Made by a program: the position numbers and the translations under genes
Shown here: piece after piece, positions 23,229 through 35,185 of the stretch
How positions within the stretch are numbered: the stretch's first letter is position 1
How the letters are laid out: each line of letters begins with the position of its first letter
The notes under the pieces: model-generated
The model's database searches: none
What the model was told of the DNA's origin: nothing
What the model saw: the letters and a program-made list of their open reading frames with translations, nothing else
Assembly (NCBI GenBank): GCA_028752905.1
Contig: JAQNBH010000006.1
Location: 24,352,311-24,416,310, forward strand
Origin: Cladorhizidae sp. MBARI D1340-BT2
Taxonomy: Eukaryota; Porifera; Demospongiae; Poecilosclerida; Cladorhizidae
DNA: 64,000 nucleotides
Reading direction: 5' to 3'

Positions 23229-23740
23229 TTTCTATGCTTGTTGTATAGTGCAGGAAGTCATAGATGTCCATAAAAGTTGGTCTTGTTTAAAGCCAAATAA
23301 ATCACCTGAAACAGATTTTTGTGATGTCAAAATTAAAGTTTAAGTTTATTATGTTCTGAGGTATGTGGACAATGAAAATATTGTTGCCATGGTAACCAGT
23401 TCATTAGTTACTAAGGGCTTGATTAATTAATCTTTGATGTATAAAAATAGCTATAACTTACTGTTAGTTTGAGCTAGGGATTTGTAATTTGGTGTGTGGT
23501 TTAATGACTTGGGGAGCTAAAATACTGTTAACCAAAATTTTGGTTGAAAGTCTTATTTTAAAAATATGATGAAAAATCTATTTTCGTAGGCCATTTTTTT
23601 GAGGTCTATGAAATTAAGTAGAAAATTTTATTGCTATTGATCTTATTGTTATGTATGGTGCATGTAATGACCAGCAAAACTGTTAAAACAGATTATTATA
23701 ATAATTTTTTTAAACAGAGTAAATGGACGTTAATTTAGTT
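23229..23740. other. No recognised gene
   Basis: AT-rich sequence; nothing supported. Confidence 0.35.
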
Positions 23741-23745
23741 CAGTT

Positions 23746-24045
23746 TCAGGGACATGATGACTTTTGTACTTTTTTAACAGTGTCCTTTGGCTGGCAATCC
23801 GTCCACTCACAATATGCCTCTTGTGCATCATCTTCTGAGAAAGGAGATTCGTTCTCTGGCTCAGACTCATCTCCAGATGATGTTAATATCCCAGGGACAG
23901 CAAATAATTCATCAAGCTCACCAAGACTGCTTGAATGTAAGTCAACTTCCTCCCTCCGCTGTTTAGCAGCTCTTGCCACAGATGTTTTGTCAGCCTGGCG
24001 CTTCCTGCTGGACCATCTGGACTTCTTTGATCCATCTTCACTCAT
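23746..24045 (-). CDS. Hypothetical acidic/Ser-rich protein exon
   Basis: A 99-codon minus-strand frame from ATG 24045. It opens with a basic stretch (KKSRWSSRKRQADKTSVARA) and continues into an acidic, Ser-rich part (ILTSSGDESEPENESPF). Composition differs from the surrounding AT-rich DNA and from random frames here, so it may be a real first exon. I do not recognise the family. Basic-then-acidic N-termini are common in transposase-like genes of this window, so an orphan transposon exon is as likely as a host gene. No downstream exon was identified. Confidence 0.35.
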   Translation of the reverse strand: MSEDGSKKSRWSSRKRQADKTSVARAAKQRREEVDLHSSSLGELDELFAVPGILTSSGDESEPENESPFSEDDAQEAYCEWTDCQPKDTVKKVQKSSCP

Positions 24046-24059
24046 AGTTACCCACAAAA

Positions 24060-25605
24060 GCTTGCTATTCAGAGGGGAAAAGCGTTGTCATGGAAACATG
24101 CCACGCCCACCTATTGTACTGTACTAAAATCACATATAGTTTCTAAATGCACCATGTGCAACTAAACTTGGTATCATTTTAAAGGAAATTTTGAGCTGAG
24201 CATTATGGTGCAATTAATTTTGGGCAAAAAGTAAGTCGTAGTAAGTTACAGTACAAAGTTCGCGTGGACATTAATGCCTTCCTGCACTATAGTTTATCTT
24301 AATACCATTGCTCTCCTGACAAGAATATTCCACACTCACATCATCGTGGGGCATTGGAATTAAGATCACTTCCCAACACCAATCCTCCCCCTATTCTATG
24401 CTTGGACAATGCAGGCCCACCATAAAAGCTGATAGAAACTCATTCTGATCCTGGTGCTATAATGGAGCTATCTAGCTAATGCTGGCAGGTCAGTTTCTTC
24501 TCAGGAATGATCTGCCTGATTTTATTAAGCTGCATACGTATTGTAGCCGCCCAATTATTCCAACAAATGGAGTTCTAATAATTGAAAATCATCGATAACT
24601 GAACTGCAGTGTGGAAGACCTTCAGCTATTTTTAGCTCCACATAAAATCATTGGCAATCCACTCTCCTATACTGCATTCCACTGCCACTCAAGCTAAATT
24701 TATCCAGTTCTTCATAATATCACAGATCTTGAGCTCAACATTGATATTAAGGAAAACTCTTTTTGTCTTTTGAATACGTCTGGCCATACTCTCTGCTTAG
24801 ACTAGAACATGCCGGACTAGTGAATGCTATAACACATCCCTCCACATTGGACTAGGGATGTTGACCTATTGAAGTGCAAAGCACGTTACTTCATAGCAGC
24901 AGTCTGATATCAGTCATCAACATTACCATAGAGAAAAATCCATCGTAAGCACAAAAGTTGGTGAGAACTCAGGTTGCAGAGCAAGTTTAATGATATTGTC
25001 ACCAAACTTTGGTTTGTTTGGTCGTATACCTAACCATATACACATGAGGCAATCCTAGGTCTATGATTGGTAGCCATGGATATGGGGCAGAGACATGATT
25101 GGTGACAGAGACAGCTAATAAGTGTTATGTTAGTAAACATTGCAGAGAGTGGAAGTTGCTGCATGCACTCAAAGAAGGATGGTAGAAGAATAATTTTGAC
25201 GCAAAATTCATAATTTGCAGGAGATTATTAATGTTAATTTCTGTGATGGTACTCACGAAAAAAAAGTTAGATCTTTTCTTATGTCTGGGCATTTATGAGA
25301 CGAGTTCCAAAAGGAAGTTTAGACTTTCCCAGAAGATGCCTGAAACTTGAGAAGTCTTGAGTTGCCCTAACTATGAAGTATTTGGGTTTGCATGCACTAG
25401 AATAAATTTAAAGTAGTATAGCCACAATAGTTAAATATTTGCTCTACATTCTCATCACCTCACTTGCCATAAGGTATAGAGAGTGAGGCTCTTGGGAATA
25501 AAATTACCCACCAAAAATATCCTGTATTGCTGTGCACATATTCAACATATCTGACCATGCCCTAAGAGTTTCTCCATTGTTGTTATGATGTTTGGAAGCT
25601 AGCTA
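24060..25605. other. No recognised gene
   Basis: Scattered stops in all frames. I looked for an upstream RT of the DIRS-like element here on the minus strand and did not find one. Confidence 0.4.
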
Positions 25606-25609
25606 CGTA

Positions 25610-25800
25610 ACTAACATAAGAGCAGCAAGATACTCGTTAGGAAACTGTGGATAGCTACAGACATTTGCAGCTATAAATAGGCCTGGTTATTCTAGTAAAA
25701 CTCCTGCTGCAATGTTCTGTGAAACACATTACCCTAATGTTGAAGCTTATTACACATGCTCATAAGCTGATATTTATTTCAAGAGCAGCACTTCATAATC
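25610..25800 (+). repeat. Dispersed repeat family, copy 2 (partial)
   Basis: GCAGCAAGATACTCGTTAGG through AAACACATTACC, GCTTATTACACATG and TGATATTTATTTCAAGAGCA. The best match is the minus strand of about 12300-12480, with a more diverged match at 56720-56880. Confidence 0.65.
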
Positions 25801-27554
25801 GACCATATGGATGTTAACGACATGTATACTAAACAACTTTTGGTGAAATAAAACATGAGAGGCAACTCAACCAGAGTTTAGAGCTGGCATAACAGTGACA
25901 TCCAACAACAGTGGAGAATTGGTCAACAAGGCAAGAAAGATTGTGATCGAGCTTCAGGACATGCAATGCATAATTCTGAAGGTGAAAGCAGTTAATATCA
26001 AGGAAAAGAAATCCATGCATACATCCAAGCTTAGTTGAGATCTTAGAGCAGTGAAAGCAGTGTGAAGAGAGATCAATTCTAGGTCTACCTTGCTTGATAG
26101 CTATAATAGTTGCCGAGCTAAGACTTTCCTGGAGCAGTTTAATGCTTTCCTGCAGAGAGTGGAGATGCACATAAAGAGCCTATTGATTATCCATAGAGAT
26201 ATAGATATTACTGGTAGTATTTTGTACTATTACATTGTGTTCATCCATGTTTTATTTATATATTAACTTTCTGTATGAAAGTTAATCATTGGTGAGATTT
26301 GTTTCTAGACAACTCTCCTCAGCATTGGTCAACAATATTTACAAACATTCATTTTGGAATTTGTGTATTGTTGTTCAGCAAAAATGCTTCTCTCAAACAA
26401 TCCCCTTTTTCATCTGATGAGAGACGATAAGGTTTACAGTGAAATGTCTACTGTGACATTAATTTACAAAATTACTGGTTGCATAGAGAGAAGTGAGGAG
26501 GACCATATCTTGCAACTGGAATGGTCTCAGAACTAATTCAAATTCCATTCAGTATAGATATCAATCTATGATCAATTTAATCGAAAACTATTGTAGCTTT
26601 CAAAGTATTCTCAGTTGACATTGTAGATATAAATTTCTCGATTATTAACTTAAATTTGCTCATTTGACATTCCTGCTAGATACTCTAACCTCAATCAGGA
26701 ATAATAAGATGCTAAGATTCGTATGAGTCTTAGCATCTCATTGTTCCTGATGAAGGCTAGAGCATTTGCCAGAATGTTGAGTGGGTAAATTTAAGTTGAT
26801 TGTCGAGAAAGTCTGTGTAACAAACAATTCTAGCATAAAAAGCTGTGCTCTCAGCAGTATACTTGGCTATGTGTATATGCTACCTCGTGGCATCTCATCA
26901 GCTTATCTAGATGCTACTGCTCAACTTTACTGTTCTCTCCTGACATGTTCAAGACAGCAAAAACAGTAGCGCCTGATTGGCATATGAACAAACATGTGTG
27001 AGTCCACTATCGTGGCTTACCAGGGAACAATTCTTATGCCAGTGTGGACAGCAGGTCCCTAACCAGCTCCAAATATGTAGGAACCAGCTTATTTTTGTGT
27101 GCATGGAACAGCTAGCTTTTACAAATGCCTAGCCATCACAAATGCAACTGCAAAGAAGTTACTCTACTATAGCTAAAGGATCCCAAAATCTAGAACGATC
27201 TGTAGATGACTTACCAAGGTTGGAAAAATAAACTCAGTATGCAGAACAGGATGTAAAAGATAAAACAGTTAGAGAGAAATAATTTCATGAACTGTACAAC
27301 CTAATACCTTTTTTTACGATATCTATTTCTGCTGCTCCTCTCCCTTAAGTATTTCTTTAACTCTTCACTTGTATACAATTAGTTTTTATAATTAAGTACT
27401 TCTTTTCCAGGAGTCACTGATAGTAAGCAGCTCCATTTAACAACATGTGTGCAGAGTGTATGGATATTTTTTATGATGTAACTGTCAACTCACTGATTAT
27501 AGATGTATACAATAACCAAAAGACACACTTTTTGTGATATAGGACTTGATATAG
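25801..27554. other. Upstream of the coiled-coil gene; no clear exon
   Basis: Open frames are short and unrecognised. A 12-nt possible micro-exon (GAGTCACTGATA) sits between a good acceptor (TTCTTTTCCAG) and GTAAGC near 27412-27425, but this is speculative. Confidence 0.3.
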
Positions 27555-29212
27555 GCAGAGCAACGTAAACGTAACCATGCTACTGAAAACCGAAAGCGAC
27601 TCGAAGGTAAGCTTTATACTGATGATCAAAGAACCAGTTTAATCCCAGTTTTTCAATAGTGGAGTTGGAGAGCTCTCAAAGAGTCGTTGATCTGAAGAAG
27701 CAACTTTCAGAGAGCTCTCAAAGTGTCATTGATCTGAAGGAAGAACTTTCAGAGAGCTCTCAAAGTGTCATTGATCTGAAGGAAGAACTTTCAGAGAGCT
27801 CTCAAAGTGTCATTGATCTGAAGGAGCAACTTTCCGAGAACTCTCAAAGTATCGTTGATCTGAAGAAGCAACTTTCAGAGAGCTCTCAAAGTGTCATTGA
27901 TCTGAAGGAAGAACTTTCAGAGAGCTCTCAAAATGTCGTTGATCTGAAGGAGCTAGTTTCGGAGAACTCTCACACTATCACTGATCTGAAGAAAGACTTG
28001 ATTCACTATGAATCAAGATATGGTAAGCAATCATACTATATAAGGCATGGTGTCCAGACATTTATTTCTGTATGTGCATAACATGGATATGTGGGAGGTG
28101 TTGGCCACAAGCATGCATGGCAGGGTTTTGTTTGTACTCATGTCTGTTTGTGCATTTGTATGTATGACTGCTCTCGGAGGATCATTGCCAAACTTGGTAG
28201 GCAGATTATGAATTATGTATCATCATTCAATTTTGAAGAGTCATGATCAATGGGGAGGGTCTGTGTCCTATTATGCTGCTTTTCATAAGTAACATCTGAG
28301 GAAAGACTTGTTTCAAGTGCATAGTTATGACTAACGTCTTTTTTATATGTTGCCTATTGACCTGTCTGTTCATTTTCATTGTGAGTATGCTACTCATTTG
28401 GAACTGGGGTAAAAAATCATTTTTAGCATTCATAAAAATATTTGCATAAAATTATATCTTAGAGAATCGTGCTTAAAGCTTACATATATGTTCAAACAAC
28501 TTACATTACTGTAATTATATACTGCAAGCCCATGGGCAATTAAAACGCCAGAGTTTGTATTGTGGGTGCTTTCATCATGAAGCTGGTTATTCCAAATGAT
28601 GCCCACTCATGTTATTCACATGCACATTGCTAATCTGCAATAAATTTGAAGCAAAATTTTGCATGTGAAGCTGCTGCATGTGCTTTAGCTAGTTGTTCTT
28701 GTTCTCAGGATTACTGAAATGTCAAAGTTGTCAACTTTCCAATGGGCACTTGTTATGTGTAACCAGTTTAGTCCTAAAACAGCATCTGCTGCTTGGGTTC
28801 AAAAAAGACTCCTAGCAAGCCTTGAATCCTGTTGAGATATGAGCTTTATGAGTTTGCCATCCGACTTTTAGAAATACGAATCAAACCAGATAGGGCATGC
28901 TACTCTACACCCAATAAACAACATTTGCTTGACTTCTAATATGCTCATGTTATAAACTTACTTTGATACTGTGTCTTTGAAACTGTAGGTCGTCTTGACA
29001 ACACAGAAAGCCAAAAAGGAAATTCTCAATGTCAGGTATCAGCTGAAGTTAGAGTATACACAAGCATTTGATATTTATACTTTTTTAATATAATTTTGTA
29101 ATTTCATCTTCAGAGCAGAGATGTGCATATATTTAGTAAGTTACTAAGAAATAGAGATACTCTAATTGTACTTTTCATTATGTACAGTTTGTACAATTTA
29201 TCAGGGGAGTAA
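27555..29212 (+). CDS. Coiled-coil protein, multi-exon (5' part not found)
   Basis: Four exons join with consistent phases and GT-AG borders. Exon 1, 27555-27606, encodes AEQRKRNHATENRKRLE and ends in phase 1. Exon 2, 27660-28022, encodes eight 14-residue repeats (core SESSQSVIDLKEEL) and DLIHYESRYG. Exon 3, 28989-29035, encodes RLDNTESQKGNSQCQ. Exon 4 runs from 29114, with a stop at 29210-29212 unless a GTAAGT donor at about 29133 is used. The 14-residue unit is two heptads with hydrophobic positions, so it should form a rod-like coiled coil. No enzyme domain is seen and I cannot name the protein. No start codon or promoter was identified, so upstream exons are likely. It is the best candidate for a host gene here. 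Confidence 0.6.
27664..28008 (+). repeat. Coding 42-bp minisatellite
   Basis: Eight copies of a 42-bp unit (GAGAGCTCTCAAAGTGTCAT then TGATCTGAAG...) inside exon 2. The unit is a multiple of three and of the heptad, so gains and losses keep the frame and the coil register. Confidence 0.9.
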
Positions 29213-29542
29213 TTTTTGTAGTCAAGCTTCTTGTGCCACTAATCAAGAGTTCTCTATTCAGTTTGCCATTATTTGTATGCGAAATTACTTGATATTAAGT
29301 GGTAACTGAAATTTCATTGGTTTGCCATACACTGTGTCTTGTTATGTCGCAGAGACTGCTTGCCTTCTTAACCTGGCTATTGTACTTGTTAAAAATATCT
29401 CAGGGTATTCTAGTAATATTTCAGGATAGTTCACGTCATATTGTGAACCAGCCTTTAGAAAGACTATGAATGTGACCCTAACAACCCAAGGAGTGTGAGG
29501 TTCAATCAACACCAATTCACACTTAACATAGATTAGAGTGAT

Positions 29543-29770
29543 GTGACTAGAGCTAAGGCTTGGACTAGAGTTAAGTCTAAGGCTTGGACTAGAGTTAAGG
29601 CTAAGGCTTGGACTCGAGTTAAGGCTAAGGCTTGGACTAGAGTTAAGGCTAAGGCTTGGACTAGAGTTAAGGCTAAGGATTGGACTAGAGTTAAGGCTAA
29701 GGCTTGGATTAGAGTTAAGGCTAAGGCTTGGTCTAGAGTTAAGGCTAAGGCTAGAGCTAGAAATAGGGCT
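29543..29770 (+). repeat. 24-bp minisatellite, about 9 copies
   Basis: Unit AAGGCTAAGGCTTGGACTAG plus AGTT. Both strands stay open (KAWTRVKA on plus, SPSLSLNS on minus) only because of the repeat. It is followed by an inverted pair of (AG/CT)AGCCCTAG motifs up to about 29832. Confidence 0.9.
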
Positions 29771-30034
29771 AGGCATCCGACTGATATATTTGTGGCTGGC
29801 CTTCTATACTAGCCCTAGCTCTAGCCCTAGGCCATAATATACTGTGGTTATCCATCTGCGTGCTGAGATATAGTTACAATTTTCAAGGTGTTAGCTAGCC
29901 ATAGCCATTTCTTATTGATACAGATCATAGATTATATGTACTGGACAAGTTAGAAGAAGAGGGCCTGGTAGTGTCAGAAGAGTTAGCCACACCCACAATC
30001 ATGACCATTTTTTTCCTTCCAAGAGGCCTTTTGA

Positions 30035-30226
30035 AAAAACATTGTAGCATAGAGGTTGTTCCAGTAGACTTGGTACTATTCATAGCGGAGGCTTCATTAT
30101 GATGAAGTGGAAGGTCAAGTGTGCTGTTATTTTAGCTTGACAGTTGTAACAAAATATCTACGAAAAGTGGAACCTCTGAAGCTGCATTTTATGTTAGAAT
30201 GCAGTCTACATTATATATATGCTACG
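30035..30226 (+). repeat. Diverged third copy of the inverted-repeat arm sequence, left piece
   Basis: CCAGTAGACTTGGTAC through CTTGACAGTTGTAAC resembles about 63320-63400 of the right arm, in the same orientation. The continuation appears at 35075-35185, beyond the Ginger-like element. Confidence 0.55.
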
Positions 30227-30261
30227 CGCAAACCTGGAATTTGCTCAATCCTAGGATCGCG
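30227..30261 (+). repeat. Left terminal inverted repeat of Ginger-like element
   Basis: 35 bp from CGCAAACCTGG to GGATCGCG, perfect reverse complement of about 35030-35064. It continues loosely outward (TACATTATATATATG against TACAATATATATG). Confidence 0.8.
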
Positions 30262-30575
30262 CAAGGTCAAACTCAAACCTCCAATCTGCACTCTCAAAAC
30301 CAAGAATTTGGTAATAACAGTAAGTTGCTCAATCTAGGATTGATCATAGAATTTCTACTCAATAGAACAGGTAAAAGTTGCTCATTCTGGCAAGAAACCT
30401 TGGATCCAAGGTTTGCGCACACTATCCTTGGATCGCGCTAGGTCAAACTCAAACCTCAATCTGCACTCTCAAAACCAAGAATGTTAATAGGAGCAGTAAA
30501 AGTTGCTCAATTCTAGGATTTATCATAGAATTTGTAGCTCTAGAAACAGGTAAAAGTTGCTCATTCTGACAAGAT
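30253..30575 (+). repeat. Subterminal direct repeat, two units of about 180 bp
   Basis: Two tandem copies, each running from GATCGCGC(A/T)AGGTCAAACT to AAAAGTTGCTCATTCTG, just inside the left TIR and downstream of the transposase stop. They could be transposase binding repeats; that role is inferred. Confidence 0.75.
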
Positions 30576-30650
30576 AGTTGTATTCCATAAAGGCCAAATC
30601 TTGTACATACAAAATTCGTACAAAATTCATAACCGAGTAGTCCAATTCAG

Positions 30651-33600
30651 TTAGCAATTAATACATGTACAATCCATATCTTCTGATCGAAATACAACTC
30701 TGGGAATCTTGATGCACTTGTCATGGTACCACTCCCCACATTTTGAACATTCTGCCATCCTACTTTTGTTCCATGGCATTCGGCAGACGCAGAACAGTTC
30801 GATTGTTTGAAATGGTTCGATTGCCGGAGAGAGGTTTGTAACAGTTTTACCAGGAAAAGGTAGCATTTTACGTGACTCGAAACAATTTACGAGGTGACAT
30901 CTCATTTTGGAGATATCCTTGGCTGGATCTTCACCATAACAGAGGGCTACTGCACAAGCAATAGCAAAAACTCCACAGTCATTACCATTGGTCTGCTGCT
31001 GAATGTTCATAAACCTTGCTGTGATCGTTTTATTCCTTGAAAATACAAGTGCAGCTATCTGTTCAGAAGTTGATTGAGGCAAACGATTGTAAAGACCTTA
31101 ACTTCACTATTATCTTCCTTGCTCAGCTCAATGCAGATCCAGTGGTTGTTTTGACTGTTCAAAATCTAGACTGCATGACTCTGAATAACGTCAGTGCTAA
31201 GATTAGAGACCACAGTAGTAGCTTGCAATCTTTTGATGGAGAGAAATACTTTTTTGAGAAGTTTCTGAGAGGCATACATATGGGAATCCACTAACCACTT
31301 TCCATTAAGAATCATGTCACGATCTTCTTTATACAACACTAGGTCTGGGATCCACATTGGTGGGACTGGTATATCAGGGTAGTGATCAACAATAACTAGT
31401 CCAGGCTTTCTATCATCACTGACAGAACTATCTAGAAGTTCAACATCATCAAAAAAAAATTGGTCTTTAGTAGCTCTACTGACAGTACCACCCACAACAC
31501 TACTATCAGGCCACTTACAGAACTATCTACAAGTTTGACATCATCGACAACTTTTTTTCCACAGGTAAGCCAGTAGCTCTGGTGATGGCACTACCCACAA
31601 ACAACAGCATCATGGAATCCTTTCTTGTCACTGTTAAAGCAAGGTAATCCAGTATGACATCTTTTGGTGCACAACTTTCTGGCTTTCTTACAAGAGCAAT
31701 GAGAGTTTTTGCATCCACCTTTGCAACCACATGAGTTACCATAATAGGCATTCTTAGGGTTAAAGAGCAGTGCAGTTTCTCGTAGAGACAAAAAGGATTC
31801 CATTTTCCAGTCATTTGGTGAAAGCTCGACTTTGCCAGAATACCGCTCAAGTTGTCCATCATAAGCACAGTTTTTCAATACCCCATATTGACAACGTAGG
31901 CGATACACAGGTCTCTTGGTACCAGAGACAACAACTATTACACATGGTATCCGTCGAAAATCAGTTGATGCTCTGTCGATTCGTGGGATTTGAATGCTGA
32001 CTAAATCCCCAACAGCAAATGATTCAACAGCATGGCGTTTCCGTTTACTGTATTGTTTCACCATTCTTTCAGCATTCAATCGATAGTTTCTATCAGCTTC
32101 CTTTCTTCGTTTGCTATGCTTTTGGCTTGTTGCTAATGGAGTACCTGAAGAAATATTTTTAATAAAATGTTTATTACATCATCAAAATGTTATATAATGG
32201 GATTGCGAAAAGTAATTTACTTGTGTTTTCACTCTCAAGTCTCAACACAAGGAAAGCTCTGTGCAATGTTTATTTGGTATTATAATAGAATGTCTAAAAT
32301 TGTTTTACTCTCCATTTACTGACCCTGGATTAGAAATATTAAAAGGTCTAAAATTGTTTTACTTTGCTTATTTCTGATATCACTCTCTGTGCAATGAGGT
32401 TCACTACAGTGATGGTGAGGAGTGTTCAGCAGAGCTTGGATCATCTGAACAAGGTAGAGGAGTAGAACTTTTGTCTGCTGATACATGTTCCATAGGCTCA
32501 GTTTCATTGATCAAGTCTGCGATATCTTCCTCCATTACTGACCCTAGATTAGTACCTGGAAATACACAGCTACGTGGTGGTTGTCCGTATCCCAATTCGT
32601 ATGGAGTACACTTCATGGTTTCATGAACACATGTATTCAGTTGATCTAGTAGTATACACATACACACCAAAAAAAGCAGAGATGACCAAGTATGTGAAGT
32701 TCATGCTGCCATCAGGATGCCAGTATTAGGCATATTAGTACTACAATGGCTGTACTAAACACTCATCTATAACCTATCAATCACCATTACCATGAAAAGT
32801 TCAGCTAGATTACATATTTATGGTATCTTCTTTTATAGTATCATACAGTCACCAATTATAGTTGTTTATGGATCACTATTGTTTATGAAACAATATTATG
32901 AAAATCAAACATACACTGAATTTCTGGTAACCAATGTGACCATGCCATATCACATTCATTCTGTTCAAACCGACATGCAAGAAGTTCTTCAACTTTAGCA
33001 TTTGCACGTTCCACTAGACCCTGTGATTGAGGGTGTCTTGGTTGACCGTTTATGATGGTGGCTTTCCCCGGCCAGGTCTTCACCAGTTTGTCTATGATAT
33101 GATTGACAAATTCTCTTCCGTTATCAGATTGGAATATCTATACATAGGAACACTCAAGCATGCTGTAACCATTAATAATCAATTATGGGTCACACAAACC
33201 TTGGGAACACCGAAATATGCAAAAACACGACTGGACAAGTTTTTAGCCACCTCAATTGCACTCTTGTGCTCAAGAGCAAACAGTACATGGAATTTGGACC
33301 AATGATCCATGTAGTGGCCAATCCAGTTATGGCGGTCGTCTGGTCTATGTCACATGTCAATCAAATCCACCTAAATAAGACGATGCTAAATACCAACATA
33401 TTTGGTACTAATAATATTACCTGTCCTCGAGTCATAAACCCAGAAGAAATGATAGGTTTAAGTGGGGCACTGTTGGTTTGTGGCTTCTGAAGGTTAATCA
33501 CACTACATAATTGAACGTACTTCTCCACAACAGATCTTGGTAGACACGCATAGTTCGAAGAAATCTAGAGGGAGTATGGTGAAGACAGAGAATTGAATTA

Positions 33601-34985
33601 CCTTTGATAACCAAAACAGATCACTATTATAAAATGTCGCTGGTTGTTTATCACATACTAAAACAACAGGATTAACCCATGGGTAATTAGATATTCACAT
33701 TAAAACGCTGAGAGGTGGATGCTTGCTGTATCTAGTGGATGAAACGGACAATGTAAATCTAAATGCACACACCCATGTTTTTGCTACTATTAGAAGGATG
33801 TAGGTCAAATCGATATAAAATAGGAAATAGGTGAAACATAAGGATTCATAACATCCAAACGTCAACATACTTCATATCGAGTGTTTTATGTTGTGTCCAA
33901 TATGTAACTTGCTGTGTGTTCCAATTTTTCAATAAAAGTGAATTGGAGGTTACTACTACAATAGTAGTGTTTTACTCATATGCTGCGCTGCACTGTCCTT
34001 GGACTCAATTGAATTTGGATATGACAAATTGTATGTTTGCACTTACCAAAACCATATAAAAGTTAGAGATAGCAACCTTATGTCAGGACCTCAATTCAAA
34101 TATTCATGGTCACCTGATTAAAAACATTTTATGGTTGACATGAGCTATACCCATATTATGCACAGCTTATATAACTGACAGTCAGTCACAATTTTCAATC
34201 TCACGTGCAATCTTTAGGTGCTCAACCAGTAGAGCTACACTGTACCTACAATATTTGAGTGCCAAAATAAGAGCATGCATCAAGGGCTACATTTCAAACA
34301 CAAGATCACATGCATAGAATCTGTTTTTATATAGAAATGATAGACATTCTGTACCTCGGCTAGAGCCTTTTATAGCCCATATGACCTTGAACATCACAGT
34401 GCACTCTATTCAAAATAGTATGAAACTCTTCAATGTAAGCCACTCTCCGATAATGACCAAGGATGGAGGAGTCATTCTCATCCTGAAAAAAAGATTAGAT
34501 TAAAATGACACCGTATAACTGCGATTCAGTAAAGCATCTGGCTCATGAAGCGAATGGCTACTGGATTTCAATCAATTAAACAAAGTTTTGTCTTTGTTAT
34601 TATCATCCATGCCTATAGATTGGCACTTGACTTGTGGCTTTAAACTTATAAAATAAGGAGACCTGTCTAACAACAAAATATGTCTCACTAAATATATCAC
34701 TGGCTATATGGGTTTAATCACCTTTTTCTTTGCTGGTATACAAAGTACATCCTTAAGCCCAAGAGCAGGGTACTCCAAAAGTTAAAAACATTTTTGTTTC
34801 ACCCAAAAATTGAATTTAGGATCAATGTTCGCCATCTCCCCTTTCAGAAATTTGACAACAGCTTGTCCCTTTGTTCTTGATATGGTTTTGCTTCCAAGGT
34901 TCCTTCCAGAAAGAAAGGTTTGCTGAACATTAATCATCATAGGCATTCTCTCCTTCCATTTCTCCTTCCTACAACCTCTTCCCAT
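30651..34985 (-). pseudogene. Ginger1-like transposase: integrase, CXC, Ulp1, PHD
   Basis: Minus-strand exons in order. N-terminus 34985-34722 (MGRGCRKEKWKERM..., KFNFWVKQKCF, ALGLKDVLCIP). Integrase zinc finger in two parts (GHYRRVAYIEEFHTIL, VHCDVQGHMGYKR near 34480-34370; VVEKYVQLCSVINLQKP near 33530-33470). Core with VDLIDM (first Asp), FQSDNGREF (second Asp) and QSQGLVERANAK (Glu), about 33380-33000. Then HETMKCTPYELGYGQPPRS (about 32620) and VGDLVSIQIPRI (about 32000). The CXC cysteine cluster is at about 31735-31640 (CGCKGGCKNSHCSCKKA). Ulp1 follows, with NGKWLVDSHMYASQKLL (about 31300), NHWICIEL (His) and NGNDCGVFAIAC (Cys). A C-terminal PHD finger has CSKCGEWYHDKC (about 30740). The intron at 34721-34483 has GT-AG borders and keeps phase 0. 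Several stops and frameshifts show decay. Confidence 0.8.
34190..34600. other. Two tRNA-like (SINE-head-like) remnants in an intron
   Basis: Minus strand about 34245-34190 reads GTGTAGCTCTACTGGTTGAG CACC..., and plus strand about 34515-34590 reads GCATCTGGCTCATGAAGCGA ... CTGGATTTCAATC. Both resemble tRNA D-arm/A-box and T-arm order but are too mutated to fold as tRNAs. They may be tRNA-derived SINE heads. Confidence 0.3.
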
Positions 34986-35029
34986 GTGGGAGCAAACTTG
35001 TTTTGATCTAATTGGTGATCAGGTATTGG

Positions 35030-35078
35030 CTTTCGCGATCCTAGGATTGAGCAAATTCCAGGTTTGCGGGTAACATAT
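35030..35078 (-). repeat. Right terminal inverted repeat of Ginger-like element
   Basis: Reverse complement of 30227-30261 followed by the looser TA-rich extension. It lies about 45 bp upstream of the first transposase ATG on the minus strand. Confidence 0.8.
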
Positions 35079-35185
35079 ATATTGTAATTGGCGAGATGCA
35101 ACAATTGCCTTCAAGCAGTATATAGAAAGGCAGTGCCACAAGTGTTCTGTGGAGTAGTACTGACACAATGGTCCGGGCATTGTGG
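35075..35185 (+). repeat. Diverged third arm copy, right piece
   Basis: CAACAATTGCCTTCAAGCAG through GGCAGTGCCACAAGTGTTCT resembles 63535-63605 of the right arm in the same orientation and in the right order relative to 30035-30226. Confidence 0.5.

Larger units (their letters stand above)
30207..35078 (-). mobile_element. Ginger1-like DNA transposon
   Basis: A decayed spliced transposase gene on the minus strand lies between terminal inverted repeats. The segment beginning CGCAAACCTGGAATTTGCTC at 30227-30261 (35 bp) is found perfectly in reverse at about 35030-35064, and a looser TA-rich match extends about 20 bp outward. No reverse transcriptase or gag is present. A Gypsy-type integrase followed by an Ulp1 protease, flanked by TIRs, is the definition of Ginger1 elements. 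The CCGG/CCGT-type target duplication of that group was not seen. Confidence 0.75.

Noticed and set aside
29342..29812. Long open frames on both strands (89 and 144 codons)
   Set aside because: They come from the 24-bp minisatellite, whose period is divisible by three.
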